Below, piece after piece: positions 10,220 through 19,916 of a stretch of DNA of 53,024 bases. The stretch's first letter is position 1; every line of letters begins with the position of its first letter. The translations under genes were made by a program, and so were the position numbers. The notes under the pieces were generated by a model. That model saw only the letters and a program-made list of their open reading frames with translations, made no database searches and was not told where the DNA came from. The stretch is from Bradyrhizobiaceae bacterium (GTDB lineage Bacteria > Pseudomonadota > Alphaproteobacteria > Rhizobiales > Aestuariivirgaceae), in contig CANJMQ010000020.1 of assembly GCA_947475225.1 (NCBI GenBank), positions 1 through 53,024 on the forward strand, read 5' to 3'.

Positions 10220-10528
10220 TCCTGGGGTCAGGAGCCCAGGCGTCGCAGGCTGGCGCATCGGTTGAGGTCGCCGTGCCGGCCATGTGTGAGTTGAGCGACG
10301 CCTTTGCGGGGGGCGGAGAGTCAATTCATCAAACGCCTTCATTCCCTTTGATAAGTGTATGTAATAAATACACAAATTACATGTCGATCATTCGTGGCGC
10401 TATGGGAGGCCGCGGTATTGGGCTGAGCCTTGCCCCTGCCGGGAGTTGTGGAGCCGCGCGGCTCCTTTGTGACGAATCGTTCCCGGGCTTCTAAGGTGAA
10501 CTGTTTTCCAGCAACGGGCCGGGTCACC
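10220..10528. promoter_or_regulatory. pyrH upstream region with AT-rich palindrome
   Basis: About 310 bases without a gene. An AT-rich island between 10321 and 10400 stands out in the GC-rich surroundings. It contains an inverted repeat, GTGTAT, seven bases, ATACAC (10355-10373), preceded by TTGATA at 10348. It probably carries the pyrH promoter and may bind a regulator. I could not fix a -10 box with confidence. Confidence 0.4.
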
Positions 10529-11248
10529 ATGTCTTTCCCCAAGTACAAGCGCATCCTTCTCAAGCTCTCGGGCGAGGTCCTGATGGGTAGCCAGCCCTAT
10601 GGCATCGACCTCGAGACGGTGGGCCGTCTCGCCGACGAAGTGCTGGCCGTGGCTGCCACGGGCACGCAGCTGGCGCTGGTCATCGGCGGCGGCAACATCT
10701 TCCGCGGCCTTGCGGGCGCCGCCAAGGGCATGGACCGCGTCTCGGCCGACCACATGGGCATCATGGCGACCGTGATGAACGCCCTGGCGATGCAGGGGGT
10801 TCTCTCCCGCAAGGGCATGGACGCCAGGGTGCTTTCCGCCATCGCCATGCCCACCGTCTGCGAAACCTACTCCCGCGCCAAGGGCATCCACCATCTCGAG
10901 GAGGGCCGGGTCATCATCTGCGCGGCGGGCACCGGGTTGCCGTTCTTCACCACCGACACCGGCGCGGCCCTGCGGGCGGCCGAACTCAATTGTGACGCGC
11001 TGTTCAAGGGCACCAGCGTCGACGGCGTCTATTCCGCCGATCCAAAGACCGATCCCGATGCCCGACGCTACGACAGGATCACCTTCAACGAGATCCTGTC
11101 GAACGACCTGCGCATCATGGACCCGGCCGCCATTGCCCTTGCGCGGGACAATGGGATTCCGGTAGTTGTCTTTTCCATCAGAAAGCCTGGCGCCGTGCTC
11201 GAAGTGGTGAGCGGCGGCGGGCTGTTTACCACCGTGACGAAGGATTGA
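10529..11248 (+). CDS. pyrH: Uridylate kinase (UMP kinase)
   Basis: A 239-residue bacterial UMP kinase of the amino acid kinase fold, converting UMP and ATP to UDP for pyrimidine nucleotide synthesis. Conserved parts are [25 protein letters not shown], the [17 protein letters not shown] nucleotide/UMP site and [13 protein letters not shown] near the end. The start MSFPKYKR agrees with the family; an upstream extension does not. It is followed after four bases by frr, in the order found throughout the class. Confidence 0.96.
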   Translation: MSFPKYKRILLKLSGEVLMGSQPYGIDLETVGRLADEVLAVAATGTQLALVIGGGNIFRGLAGAAKGMDRVSADHMGIMATVMNALAMQGVLSRKGMDARVLSAIAMPTVCETYSRAKGIHHLEEGRVIICAAGTGLPFFTTDTGAALRAAELNCDALFKGTSVDGVYSADPKTDPDARRYDRITFNEILSNDLRIMDPAAIALARDNGIPVVVFSIRKPGAVLEVVSGGGLFTTVTKD

Positions 11249-11252
11249 TTTT

Positions 11253-11819
11253 ATGGCCCAGCCCCAGAATTTCGACGCGCAGGACATCAAGCGCCGCATG
11301 GCAGGTGCCATCGACGCGCTGAAGCATGATTTCGGCGGCTTGCGCACCGGCCGCGCCTCGTCGAGCCTTCTCGATCCCATCCAGGTCGATGCTTATGGCG
11401 CCAACATGCCACTGGCGCAGGTCGCATCGGTTTCGGTGCCCGAACCCCGCCTGCTGCAGATCAGCGTGTGGGACCGAGGCCTCGTCATCGCGGTCGAGAA
11501 GGCGATCCGTGCCTCCAACCTGGGCCTCAACCCGCAGACCGAGGGTCAGGTCATTCGCCTGCGCATGCCTGACCTTACGCAGGACCGCCGCAAGGAGCTC
11601 GTGAAGGTCGCACACCAGTATGCCGAGAAGGCCCGCATTGCCGTGCGCAACGTACGCCGCGACGGCATGGACCACCTGAAGCAGCTCGAGAAGGCCCACC
11701 TCATGAGCGAGGACGAGCAGAAGAAGAAGGCCGACGACGTGCAGAAGATGACCGATGACACGATCAAGGACATCGAGCAGGTTCTGAAGCACAAAGAACA
11801 AGAAATCATGCAGGTTTGA
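11253..11819 (+). CDS. frr: Ribosome recycling factor
   Basis: A 188-residue RRF that, with EF-G, splits post-termination ribosomes. The long three-helix bundle is clear: [26 protein letters not shown] at the start and the charged C-terminal helix ([20 protein letters not shown]). The short beta domain between contains [12 protein letters not shown]. The length is typical. It sits four bases after pyrH and 16 bases before uppS in one operon. Confidence 0.96.
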   Translation: MAQPQNFDAQDIKRRMAGAIDALKHDFGGLRTGRASSSLLDPIQVDAYGANMPLAQVASVSVPEPRLLQISVWDRGLVIAVEKAIRASNLGLNPQTEGQVIRLRMPDLTQDRRKELVKVAHQYAEKARIAVRNVRRDGMDHLKQLEKAHLMSEDEQKKKADDVQKMTDDTIKDIEQVLKHKEQEIMQV

Positions 11820-11835
11820 GTCGCAAGGCGCCCTG

Positions 11836-12570
11836 ATGTCAGCGACCGCCGGCCCCGATTGCGTGCCCCGCCACGTCGCCATCATCATGGATGGCAACGG
11901 CCGCTGGGCCACGCAGCGCGGTCTGCCACGTTCGGCGGGTCACCGCCAGGGCGTGGAGGCGCTGCGCCGCACGGTGCGTGCGGCCTCCGGCTTGGGCATC
12001 TCGGTGCTCACACTCTATTCGTTCAGCACCGAGAACTGGTCGCGGCCGCAGGCCGAAGTGCGCTTCCTGCTCGAACTGCTGCGCCGCTTCATACGCACTG
12101 ACGTGGCGGAACTGCACCAGTCCAACGTGCGCATCATGATCATCGGCGACCGCGACGGCCTCGAGCCTTCGCTGCGCAAGATGTTCGAGGAAGCGGAAGC
12201 GCTGACGCGTGAGAACACCAGCCTGAAACTGGTCATCGCCTTCAACTATGGCAGCCGCCAGGAGATCACCCGCGCGGTGCAGGTGCTGGCCCGCAAGGTG
12301 GCCGACGGCAAGATTTCGCCCCAGGACATCACCCCCGCCGTCATCGGCAACCATCTCGACACGGCGGGCCTCCCGGACCCCGACCTGCTCATCCGCACCG
12401 GCGGCGAGCAGCGCATCTCGAACTACCTGCTCTGGCAATGCGCCTATGCCGAGTTCGTCTTCCTGCCTGAGTTCTGGCCGGAGTTCGATGCGGCCTCGCT
12501 GGCCCGGGCCATCGACATCTTCCGGTCGCGTGACCGGCGCTTCGGTGGCCTCAAGGCGCAGACCGCCTGA
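11836..12570 (+). CDS. uppS: Isoprenyl transferase (undecaprenyl diphosphate synthase)
   Basis: A 244-residue cis-prenyltransferase making the C55 lipid carrier for peptidoglycan and surface glycans. Catalytic features are [13 protein letters not shown] with the essential Asp, [18 protein letters not shown] and the C-terminal [17 protein letters not shown] and [13 protein letters not shown]. The length is normal. Its stop overlaps the cdsA start by one base (TGATG), so the two are translated together. Confidence 0.95.
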   Translation: MSATAGPDCVPRHVAIIMDGNGRWATQRGLPRSAGHRQGVEALRRTVRAASGLGISVLTLYSFSTENWSRPQAEVRFLLELLRRFIRTDVAELHQSNVRIMIIGDRDGLEPSLRKMFEEAEALTRENTSLKLVIAFNYGSRQEITRAVQVLARKVADGKISPQDITPAVIGNHLDTAGLPDPDLLIRTGGEQRISNYLLWQCAYAEFVFLPEFWPEFDAASLARAIDIFRSRDRRFGGLKAQTA

Positions 12571-13418
12571 TGAGCGGCGAGCCGTCACCTGCGTCCGCAA
12601 AATGGGGCGATCTCGGCGTCAGGGCGCTGTCGGCCGCGGTGCTGATCCCGGCGGTGCTGGCGGATGTGTGGGCGGGTGGCATCTGGTTCCACCTCTTCGT
12701 GGCGCTCATCGGCATCCTGATGGCGCAGGAATGGGTCAACATCGTCCACAAGGACAATCCGCTGCAGTTCGCGCTGCATGCGGCGGGCGCCATGTGCGGG
12801 GCACTGCTGCCGCTTGACGTGGGGCTGCCGGGCGGCATCATCGCCATCGCGGTGCTGACGGCCTTCTCCGCCATTGCCGCGGCGCGCGAGCAGCCGCGCG
12901 GCCCCGCATGGCGCTATCTCGGCGTCCCCTATGTCTCGTTGCCGGGCATTGCGCTGGTCGTGCTGCGCAACGATCCCGCCTATGGCATCGCGGCCATCGT
13001 GCTGGTCATGCTGATGGTCTGGGCGGCGGATACGCTGGCCTATTTTGCCGGCCGCATCATCGGCGGCCCGAAGCTGGCGCCGCGCATCAGCCCCAGGAAG
13101 ACCTGGGCCGGCATGGGTGGCGCCATGGCGGGAAGCGCCCTGGCTGCGCTGTGCGTCGGCCTTGCCCTGGGCGTTCCGGCGCTGTGGATGCTGCTTATCG
13201 TCGCGGCCGCTCTGGCGGTCGTGGAGCAGGGGGGCGACCTGTTCAAGTCCGCGATGAAGCGCTATTACGGGGTGAAGGATTCCGGTCGCCTCATTCCCGG
13301 CCATGGCGGCGTCATCGACCGGGTGGACGGATTGGTGGCGGTGGCCACCGCTGCCGCCCTGGTGGGGACGTTGCGCGCCGGAATCGCGCATGCCGGAGCC
13401 GGAATCCTTCTCTGGTGA
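12570..13418 (+). CDS. cdsA: Phosphatidate cytidylyltransferase (CDP-diglyceride synthase)
   Basis: A 282-residue inner-membrane enzyme that makes CDP-diacylglycerol from phosphatidate and CTP, the branch point to all phospholipids. It has multiple hydrophobic segments and, near the C terminus, the family signature (VKDSGRLIPGHGGVIDRVDGL), preceded by SPRKTWAGMGG. In most alphaproteobacteria the next gene is dxr; here rseP follows after 110 bases. Those bases hold no gene. Confidence 0.93.
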   Translation: MSGEPSPASAKWGDLGVRALSAAVLIPAVLADVWAGGIWFHLFVALIGILMAQEWVNIVHKDNPLQFALHAAGAMCGALLPLDVGLPGGIIAIAVLTAFSAIAAAREQPRGPAWRYLGVPYVSLPGIALVVLRNDPAYGIAAIVLVMLMVWAADTLAYFAGRIIGGPKLAPRISPRKTWAGMGGAMAGSALAALCVGLALGVPALWMLLIVAAALAVVEQGGDLFKSAMKRYYGVKDSGRLIPGHGGVIDRVDGLVAVATAAALVGTLRAGIAHAGAGILLW

Positions 13419-13528
13419 CGACATTTGGCCGAAATCTTGCCGTATTGCTCACGTCCTTAGGCCGTCAGGAGCGCGAGGGCAGGAACCGTTGATCAAAACG
13501 GCCCCTCCGTGGGCCGGGGAAGTGTTGA

Positions 13529-14677
13529 ATGAACCTGTCGGACCTCGTGCATGTACCGCTGAACACAGGCGTATTCTACGCCCTGCCGTTCCTCCTGGCG
13601 CTGACCGTCATCGTGTTCATCCACGAGCTCGGCCACTTCCTGGTGGCGCGCTGGTGCGGTGTCGATGTCGAGGCCTTTTCCATCGGTTTTGGGCGCGAGA
13701 TCTTCGGCTGGAATGACCGCTACGGCACACGCTGGAAGGTGGCGTGGCTGCCGCTCGGCGGCTATGTCCGTTTCCGTGGCGATGCCAATGCCGCCAGCAT
13801 GCCCGACGCCGAGGCACTGGAGCGGGCCAAGAGCGAGCCCGGCAATTTCCACGGCAAGCCGGTGTGGCAGCGCGCCGCGGTGGTGGCCGCCGGTCCGGTC
13901 GCCAATTTTATCCTTGCCATCGCCATATTCGCCGGCGCCTTCATGCTGGTCGGCAAGCCGGTGATCGAGCCACGTGTGGACGAGGTGCTGGCGGGAAGTG
14001 CCGCCGAGGCGGCGGGCATCCGCAAGGGTGACATGATCGTCTCGGTCGACGGCGGCGCCATCGCGGACTTCGCCGACCTGCAGCAGGCGGTGATGTCGCG
14101 GGCGGGTGAACCGCTTGCGGTGATCGTCGAGCGGAGCGGGGAACGACTCAACCTGACCGTGACACCGCAGCTGCGCGAGGAACCCGATAATTTCGGCGGC
14201 AAGATCCGGATCGGCCTCCTCGGCATCAAGCGCGACCCGATGGGCCCCGTCCGCTATGAGCGCATGGGGCCGGTCAAGGCGCTCGAAGCCGGTGTCAGCA
14301 GCACCTGGTTCATCGTCCGTTCCACCTTCAGTTACCTGGGCAAGCTGTTCACCGGCCGCGAAAGCCCCGACCAGCTCGGCGGGCCCATCGCGATGGCCAA
14401 GGCGGCGGGCGATGCCGCCTCCATGGGCTTTTCACAGTTCGTCAGGATGATCGCCTTCTTGTCGGTGAGTATCGGTCTCCTTAACCTTTTTCCAATCCCT
14501 ATGCTCGATGGTGGACACTTGGTTTACTACGCCGTCGAGGCGGTTCGTGGCAGGCCGCTCGGCGAGAAAGCTCAGGAGTGGGGATTCCGGATCGGTTTCT
14601 CGCTGGTGATCATGCTCATGGTGGTCGGGACCTGGAACGACCTGGTGAGGGTGGCAACGGTGTGGTTTGGTGGGTGA
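13529..14677 (+). CDS. rseP: Site-2 intramembrane zinc protease RseP
   Basis: A 382-residue regulated-intramembrane-proteolysis protease. The zinc motif HELGH (residues 32-36) is in the first membrane helix, a periplasmic PDZ domain occupies about 120-210 (AEAAGIRKGDMIVSVDGG), and the third zinc ligand is in NLFPIPMLDGGH near residue 330. By family knowledge it cleaves anti-sigma factors and leftover signal peptides. It sits just upstream of bamA, and the bamA start lies 103 bases after its stop. Confidence 0.95.
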   Translation: MNLSDLVHVPLNTGVFYALPFLLALTVIVFIHELGHFLVARWCGVDVEAFSIGFGREIFGWNDRYGTRWKVAWLPLGGYVRFRGDANAASMPDAEALERAKSEPGNFHGKPVWQRAAVVAAGPVANFILAIAIFAGAFMLVGKPVIEPRVDEVLAGSAAEAAGIRKGDMIVSVDGGAIADFADLQQAVMSRAGEPLAVIVERSGERLNLTVTPQLREEPDNFGGKIRIGLLGIKRDPMGPVRYERMGPVKALEAGVSSTWFIVRSTFSYLGKLFTGRESPDQLGGPIAMAKAAGDAASMGFSQFVRMIAFLSVSIGLLNLFPIPMLDGGHLVYYAVEAVRGRPLGEKAQEWGFRIGFSLVIMLMVVGTWNDLVRVATVWFGG

Positions 14678-14780
14678 GTGCGTGGGGAAGTTTCAATTGC
14701 AAAGCGCCGCAGGGTGGGTAAAACCCTCCTCGGCGACTCGGATTCGAACGGTGCGGCTAGCGAGTAGAAATGGCCAATTG

Positions 14781-17162
14781 ATGCGTTATAAGTTTGTAGT
14801 TGTTGCTTTTTTGGCCCTTTTCCTGAGTGTTCTCGCGCCCGTCGCCGCGCCGGGCTTCGCCGTTTCGTCTGCCTATGCTGAAACGGTGTCCGCCGTCGTC
14901 GTCGAGGGCAACCAGCGTATCGAGAGCGACACCATCACCTCCTATGTGAAGGTCTCGCGCGGGGAGAACGTTACCCCTGAGAAGATCGACGCCTCGCTGA
15001 AGGCGCTGTTCCAGACCGGCCTGTTCGCCGACGTCCAGATCTTCCGCCGCGGCAGCACGCTGGTGGTGAAGGTCGAAGAAAACCCGATGATCAATCAGGT
15101 GAACTTCGAGGGGAACGTCAACGTCAAGGACACCGATCTTTCGAAGGAAGTCGAACTGCGTGAACGCATGATGCTGACGCGCGCCAAGGTGCTGAGCGAC
15201 GTCAATCGCATCATCGCCGTCTTCCGCCGTGCGGGCTATTACTCTGTGAAGGTTTCACCCAAGATCATCCGCCTGCCGGAGAACCGCGTCGACCTCGTCT
15301 ACGAGATCAACGAGGGCGGCGAGACCAAGGTCAAGCAGATCAATTTCGTCGGCAACGATGCCTTCAGCGCGGGTAGCCTGATGGGTGTCATTGGCACGCA
15401 GCAGTATTCGTGGTGGCGGTTCTTCAACCGCAATGACAATTACGACGCTGACCGCCTTGAGTATGACAAGGAATTGCTGCGCCGCTACTACCTGAGAAAC
15501 GGCTTTGCCGACGTGCAGGTTGTCTCTGCGGACGCGGTGCTCAATGCGGCTGGTGACGGATTCATCATCACCTACACCATCGATGAAGGTCCACGCTACA
15601 AGGTGGCGGACGTCGCGGTGAACGTCGGTGACGCGCAACTCGACTCCAAGGACCTCATCGCCAAGGTCAGGACCGGCGTTGGCGACTATTACGACGCCAC
15701 CAAGGTCGACAAGTCCGTCGAGCAGCTGACGCTCGAGGCTGCGCGCCAGGGCTTCGTCTTCGCCCGGGTCAATCCCGACATCCAGCGTGATGCCGGTGCC
15801 AAGAACCTCAATATTACCTACAATATCGTCGAAGGCCCGCGCACCTACATCGAGCGCATCGACATTATCGGCAACTACCGCACCGAGGACGAGGTCATCC
15901 GCCGGGAGCTCAATCTCTATGAGGGTGACGCCTTTAATCGTGTCGTCATCGAGCGGGCCCGCCGCCGGCTCACCGCCCTCGACTTTTTCGACAAGATCGA
16001 CTTCCTCGAGCAGGAAGGCTCCGCCCCGGACCGCGTGGTGCTGACCGTGCAGGTGCAGGAAAAGTCCACCGGCTCCGTCAACTTCTCGATCGGCTATTCG
16101 ACCACGGACATCATCGTTGGCTCCGTCTCGCTGCAGGAAAGAAACTTCCTCGGCAAGGGCTATAACGTCAATGTCAACACGTCAGGCAGCTGGTATCACC
16201 AGAACGTTACCTTCAGCTTCACCAACCCCTATTTCATGGGGCTGCCGGTGTCGGCCGGCTTCGACGTATTTGCCACGAACGCAAACAACCAGGCCGAGTC
16301 GAACTACAACAACCAGGCGGTCGGCATGGCGCTGCGCACCGGCTTCCGTATCGACGAGAACAGCGGCGTGCTGTTCAAGTATGGCTTCACCTGGCGCGAC
16401 GTCAATGGCATCGACAAGGCAAGTGCTTCTCCGGCCATCATTGAAACCGAGGGTTCGTCCACAAAATCCGCCATCTCGGCCACCTACACATGGGATAACC
16501 TCGACAATCCCGTGAAGCCCACCAACGGCTTCCGTGGCCAGCTCGAAGGCGAGGTCGCGGGCCTGGGTGGCGATACACACTTTGCAAAGATCGAGGCCCA
16601 CGGCTGGTACTTCATGCCCGTCTATGAAGATGCCGTGGTGCTGAAGATTGAAGGCAATGCAGGTCAGTTGCTGCCGTTTGCGGGCGACGGCGACGTCCGC
16701 CTTCAGGACCGCTTCTTCAAGGGTGGCGACACCTTCCGTGGCTTCCAGCCGGCAGGCGTCGGCCCGCGCCAGCGCGGCAACGGCGGCGGCACCGACGCGG
16801 TGGGCGGCAAGACCTATGCCATCGGTACGGTGGAAATGACCTTCCCGGTTGGCCTGCCCGAGCAGTGGGGCATGGCGGGTGAGGTGTTCAGCGACTTCGG
16901 CACGGTGTTCGACTCCGGCGTCGATACGGTCCTCAAGGGAACCGGCGACTGCTCGTACGGCCACAACGCGGGTGGCGGCACCGGCCCATATGCCAAGGAC
17001 TGCACCAGCTATGACACGCCAGACTTCCGTCTGTCTGTCGGCGCCGGCCTGATCTGGGCCTCGCCCTTCGGTCCGCTGCGCTTCGAGGCGGCTTATCCGC
17101 TGCTGAAGGCCGACTACGACAAGACCGAGTGGTTCCGCTTCTCGGTCGGTACCTCCTTCTAG
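14781..17162 (+). CDS. bamA: Outer membrane protein assembly factor BamA
   Basis: A 793-residue BamA: signal peptide (residues 1-30, ending SAYAE), five POTRA repeats (about 31-370, starting VSAVVVEGNQRIESDTI), then the 16-strand barrel. The loop motif VGPRQRG near residue 657 corresponds to the conserved region of the barrel lid. The chain ends FRFSVGTSF with the terminal Phe signal. It inserts beta-barrel proteins in the outer membrane, so the organism is double-membraned. The start was set at the ATG giving a clean signal peptide; an in-frame extension upstream overlaps rseP. The usual downstream genes lpxD and skp are not present. Confidence 0.95.
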   Translation: MRYKFVVVAFLALFLSVLAPVAAPGFAVSSAYAETVSAVVVEGNQRIESDTITSYVKVSRGENVTPEKIDASLKALFQTGLFADVQIFRRGSTLVVKVEENPMINQVNFEGNVNVKDTDLSKEVELRERMMLTRAKVLSDVNRIIAVFRRAGYYSVKVSPKIIRLPENRVDLVYEINEGGETKVKQINFVGNDAFSAGSLMGVIGTQQYSWWRFFNRNDNYDADRLEYDKELLRRYYLRNGFADVQVVSADAVLNAAGDGFIITYTIDEGPRYKVADVAVNVGDAQLDSKDLIAKVRTGVGDYYDATKVDKSVEQLTLEAARQGFVFARVNPDIQRDAGAKNLNITYNIVEGPRTYIERIDIIGNYRTEDEVIRRELNLYEGDAFNRVVIERARRRLTALDFFDKIDFLEQEGSAPDRVVLTVQVQEKSTGSVNFSIGYSTTDIIVGSVSLQERNFLGKGYNVNVNTSGSWYHQNVTFSFTNPYFMGLPVSAGFDVFATNANNQAESNYNNQAVGMALRTGFRIDENSGVLFKYGFTWRDVNGIDKASASPAIIETEGSSTKSAISATYTWDNLDNPVKPTNGFRGQLEGEVAGLGGDTHFAKIEAHGWYFMPVYEDAVVLKIEGNAGQLLPFAGDGDVRLQDRFFKGGDTFRGFQPAGVGPRQRGNGGGTDAVGGKTYAIGTVEMTFPVGLPEQWGMAGEVFSDFGTVFDSGVDTVLKGTGDCSYGHNAGGGTGPYAKDCTSYDTPDFRLSVGAGLIWASPFGPLRFEAAYPLLKADYDKTEWFRFSVGTSF

Positions 17163-17194
17163 ACGGGGCCGGCAGCGGAGCTTAAGTAACAAGC

Positions 17195-17225
17195 GGACGG
17201 CCCCGGGGGCCGTCCGTCACTTTTT
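17195..17225 (+). terminator. Terminator-like hairpin between bamA and fabZ
   Basis: GGACGGCC and GGCCGTCC form a perfect 8-base-pair stem around CCGGG, followed by GTCACTTTTT. It lies 32 bases after the bamA stop and only 16 bases before the fabZ ATG, so the fabZ ribosome site (GGAGG) immediately follows the T run. It could terminate or attenuate read-through into fabZ. Confidence 0.65.
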
Positions 17226-17241
17226 CGGAGGCGCGTCGAGA

Positions 17242-17718
17242 ATGACCGAAGCCACGGCAACGCCGCAACTGCAGACGGCGGACATCGCGCGGATCATGAA
17301 ACTGCTTCCGCACCGCTATCCCTTCCTGCTCATCGACCGCATGTATGACATGAATGGCGAGGAGAGCGGTGTCGCCCTCAAGAACGTCACCATGAACGAG
17401 CCGTTCTTTCAGGGCCACTTCCCCGGCCGTCCGGTCATGCCCGGCGTCCTGCTGGTCGAGGCCATGGCGCAGGCCGCCGGCGCCCTCGTGCTCAACCACC
17501 TGGGCGACGAACACGCCGGCAAGCTGGTGTTCTTCATGTCGATCGACAAGGCCCGCTTCCGCAAGCCCGTGATGCCGGGCGACACCGTGCACTTCCACGT
17601 GAAGCTCTCCAACAAGCGTCCGCCTGTCTGGAAATACTGGGCCGAGGCCATGGTGGACGGCAAGAAGGTGGCCGAAGCCGAGATCGGCGCCATGCTGATG
17701 AATGAACGCGGCGTGTGA
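17242..17718 (+). CDS. fabZ: 3-hydroxyacyl-ACP dehydratase FabZ
   Basis: A 158-residue hot-dog-fold dehydratase of type II fatty acid synthesis. It has LLPHRYPFLLIDRM with the catalytic His, and GHFPGRPVMPGVLLVEAMAQ with the catalytic Glu on the central helix. The length is normal. In most Gram-negatives it is flanked by lpxD and lpxA. Here it follows bamA by 80 bases and is followed by a convergent sulfotransferase, so it stands alone. Confidence 0.95.
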   Translation: MTEATATPQLQTADIARIMKLLPHRYPFLLIDRMYDMNGEESGVALKNVTMNEPFFQGHFPGRPVMPGVLLVEAMAQAAGALVLNHLGDEHAGKLVFFMSIDKARFRKPVMPGDTVHFHVKLSNKRPPVWKYWAEAMVDGKKVAEAEIGAMLMNERGV

Positions 17719-17779
17719 GTTGCAGTGCTCGGGGACAATCCGCGGCGCGAGACAAATCGCCAGCTCTTTGATTGCATCG

Positions 17780-18631
17780 CTATAGGTAGCGGAAACCGGG
17801 CCACAGCTCCGTCGTCTGCGGGAAACGCCTGGCAGCAAAATCGTAAACCTCTCGGTAATGTGCCGCAATCCTGCGGTACACGAACTCGCTGATAGGCGTC
17901 GTCACCTCGCTGACATTGGATTTCCTGGTGCTGTAACCTTGCCGCGTCGACACGCGGCAGAAGACGGATAGCTTTGCGATGTTGGCGGGCTCGAACATCT
18001 CCTCGTAGATCCCGAAGTGCACCTGCGACGGGGCGAGTGCGGCTTCGGTTTCGGTTACCGTGGTGTCATAGCGCGTGCGCAGGCCCGACAGTCGCGACAT
18101 GGCGTGCTCCAGTACCTCGTCATCGTTGACTGCGGTGTGGCCTGCCTTGTTTCGGCTGTCCATGCGCGCGGAACTCCAGCATCGCTCGACGGGGTCGCGC
18201 ATCAGAAAGACTGCTTTGGTAGCGATGCCGCGCTGCGCGAAACCTTCGCGGATCAGGGTAAGGACCTTGCGATCCAGTCCGGAGTATAGCGGGGTGATAT
18301 CGCAGGTCGCCAACTTGCCTTGCTGATGCATCATATAGGCGAAGTAGCTGAAGTAGTTTTCGGGCGACTGCTGCAGGAAGAAGCGTATCCGACTCTCGAA
18401 ATTGGTTTCGCTGTCTTCTTCCTTGACGACCAGCCCTCCCAGCCCGGGAATGCAGAGGGCATCCCAGACATGGTATTCCTTGATAACATGCGTCGCCACG
18501 GTCCCGGATGATGCAAGGTAATTGTAGAGCCACGACGTTCCGGTCTTCTGTGCACCGAGGCCGAGGATGAAGGTCTTCTGGCCTTTCGCTTCACCGGTCA
18601 TTCCCAATCCATTGACGCACGGGATGTTCAT
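17780..18631 (-). CDS. PAPS-dependent sulfotransferase
   Basis: A protein of about 283 residues of the sulfotransferase family, which transfers sulfate from PAPS to a sugar, lipid or protein hydroxyl. The 5'-phosphosulfate loop is GLGAQKTGTSWLYNYL near the N terminus, and the 3'-phosphate motif is RDPVERCWSSARMDSRNK about mid-chain. The acceptor cannot be told from sequence; envelope glycan or exopolysaccharide is a guess. The start is uncertain: this ATG has a weak ribosome site, while a GTG at 18652 or TTG at 18658 lies behind AGGGGG. The gene looks less GC-rich than its neighbours and sits where lpxA would be expected, consistent with acquisition. Confidence 0.75.
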   Translation of the reverse strand: MNIPCVNGLGMTGEAKGQKTFILGLGAQKTGTSWLYNYLASSGTVATHVIKEYHVWDALCIPGLGGLVVKEEDSETNFESRIRFFLQQSPENYFSYFAYMMHQQGKLATCDITPLYSGLDRKVLTLIREGFAQRGIATKAVFLMRDPVERCWSSARMDSRNKAGHTAVNDDEVLEHAMSRLSGLRTRYDTTVTETEAALAPSQVHFGIYEEMFEPANIAKLSVFCRVSTRQGYSTRKSNVSEVTTPISEFVYRRIAAHYREVYDFAARRFPQTTELWPGFRYL

Positions 18632-18703
18632 TGTTCGTTCGGTGTTTCGCACTGCCAACCACCCCCTGCCTTATTCGGTTAGTCGCCGTTCCTGGCGTAG
18701 TTA

Positions 18704-19717
18704 TCAGGGCTCAGAAAAGATCCGATTCCAATCGTCCTTCATGCTGACGACGACCCAGCCCCGCGCCGGGGCATCCTTCAACGCCTCAACCAGCGTACCG
18801 CTGCTCTTGGAGTTGACGTCATACTGGTATTCGCGCTCGGCGTCGGTGTGGCGCACGATGACGCCGAGGCTAGGCTTGGGATTGTTGATCGTCCCATATT
18901 CCAGCATCTGCTTATCGCCATCGGAATTGCCGAACACTGCGATGGGCCGCCTGCCGATGAACTGGTGGATGCCTGCGGGCTTTCCCGCCTTGTCGTCGAT
19001 GAAGAGGTTGTCCATGGTTTTGACGAGAACCGGTCCCGTCTCACGCAATTCGTAGGTCACCCGCGCCGTGGTGCCAACCACCTGCTCCGGGGGAATGCCA
19101 TAGACGCGCTCGCTAAACACCCGCATGAAGTCGGCGCCGCCGCCCGAGACGATGAAGGTCTTGAAGCCGTTGGCGCGGAGATAGCTCAGCACCTCCTGCA
19201 TCGGCTGGTAGGTGAGCTCGTCGTAGGCCTTGCCGAATTTTGGATGCTCCGCGCCGGTCATCCAGCCCTCTACGCGCTTGGTAAACTCCTCCGTCGTCAT
19301 GCCGGCATGGGTGAGCGCGATGATGTGCATGAGCCCGTCATGATGCTGGCCTTCGAGCAACTTGCCGATATCGCCCGCGAGCAACGCCTGCACCATCGGA
19401 TCTTCTTTGAGTACGGGCTTTTCCTCCGCGAGCCGCTTCACCTCGTCGAAGGCGAAGGCCGCCTGGAAGGGCATGGGGTTCTCGGGCCACAGACAACCAT
19501 CATTATCGAACACAGCGATGCGCTCCGGTGCGACCACGAAATCGGGAGAACCCTCCTTTGTGACCTTCTCGACGAAAGATACGATAGCTTGTTTGGAGGG
19601 GCCGTCATTCCAGGAGGGTAGGGGATCATCCGCTCGCGCCTGGGCAGGAAGCAACACCACGAGGAACAAAAGAAACAGACTTACCAGTACCGCGTGCCGC
19701 TTATCGCTAAAGTCCAT
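18704..19717 (-). CDS. Exported HAD-family phosphatase
   Basis: A protein of about 337 residues. A hydrophobic leader (VLVSLFLLFLVVLLPAQARA) suggests export to the periplasm. HAD motif I, AVFDNDGCLWPEN, carries the nucleophile Asp and the following Asp; motif II is in FIVSGGGADFMRVF, and the motif IV region is AVFGNSDGDKQML. The large helical cap between motif I and II resembles phosphoserine-phosphatase-like members. The substrate is unknown. Upstream alternatives (GTG at 19723, TTG at 19732) are possible starts. With the sulfotransferase it forms a leftward pair ending at fabZ. Confidence 0.75.
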   Translation of the reverse strand: MDFSDKRHAVLVSLFLLFLVVLLPAQARADDPLPSWNDGPSKQAIVSFVEKVTKEGSPDFVVAPERIAVFDNDGCLWPENPMPFQAAFAFDEVKRLAEEKPVLKEDPMVQALLAGDIGKLLEGQHHDGLMHIIALTHAGMTTEEFTKRVEGWMTGAEHPKFGKAYDELTYQPMQEVLSYLRANGFKTFIVSGGGADFMRVFSERVYGIPPEQVVGTTARVTYELRETGPVLVKTMDNLFIDDKAGKPAGIHQFIGRRPIAVFGNSDGDKQMLEYGTINNPKPSLGVIVRHTDAEREYQYDVNSKSSGTLVEALKDAPARGWVVVSMKDDWNRIFSEP

Positions 19718-19823
19718 AATCACTTTATCCAACCCCCAACATCATTATTGCCTTGGTGAGATCTGATTTCAGATAGCAGATATATACGACGTCGTTGAAC
19801 AACTGTCTGGCGAAACACAATTT

Positions 19824-19851
19824 GAGCGGTTTTTGTTCGCACTGAGTCGTA
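19824..19851 (+). repeat. Left terminal inverted repeat of the IS630 element
   Basis: Begins GAGCGGTTTTTGTTC and pairs with the right repeat, with strongest identity in the outer 15 bases. Confidence 0.75.
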
Positions 19852-19916
19852 GGGGGATTCCCGAATCGGTCTCCTGCTGATTCAATGTTGAGACAGGCGG
19901 AAGGAGGCCAGTCTTG

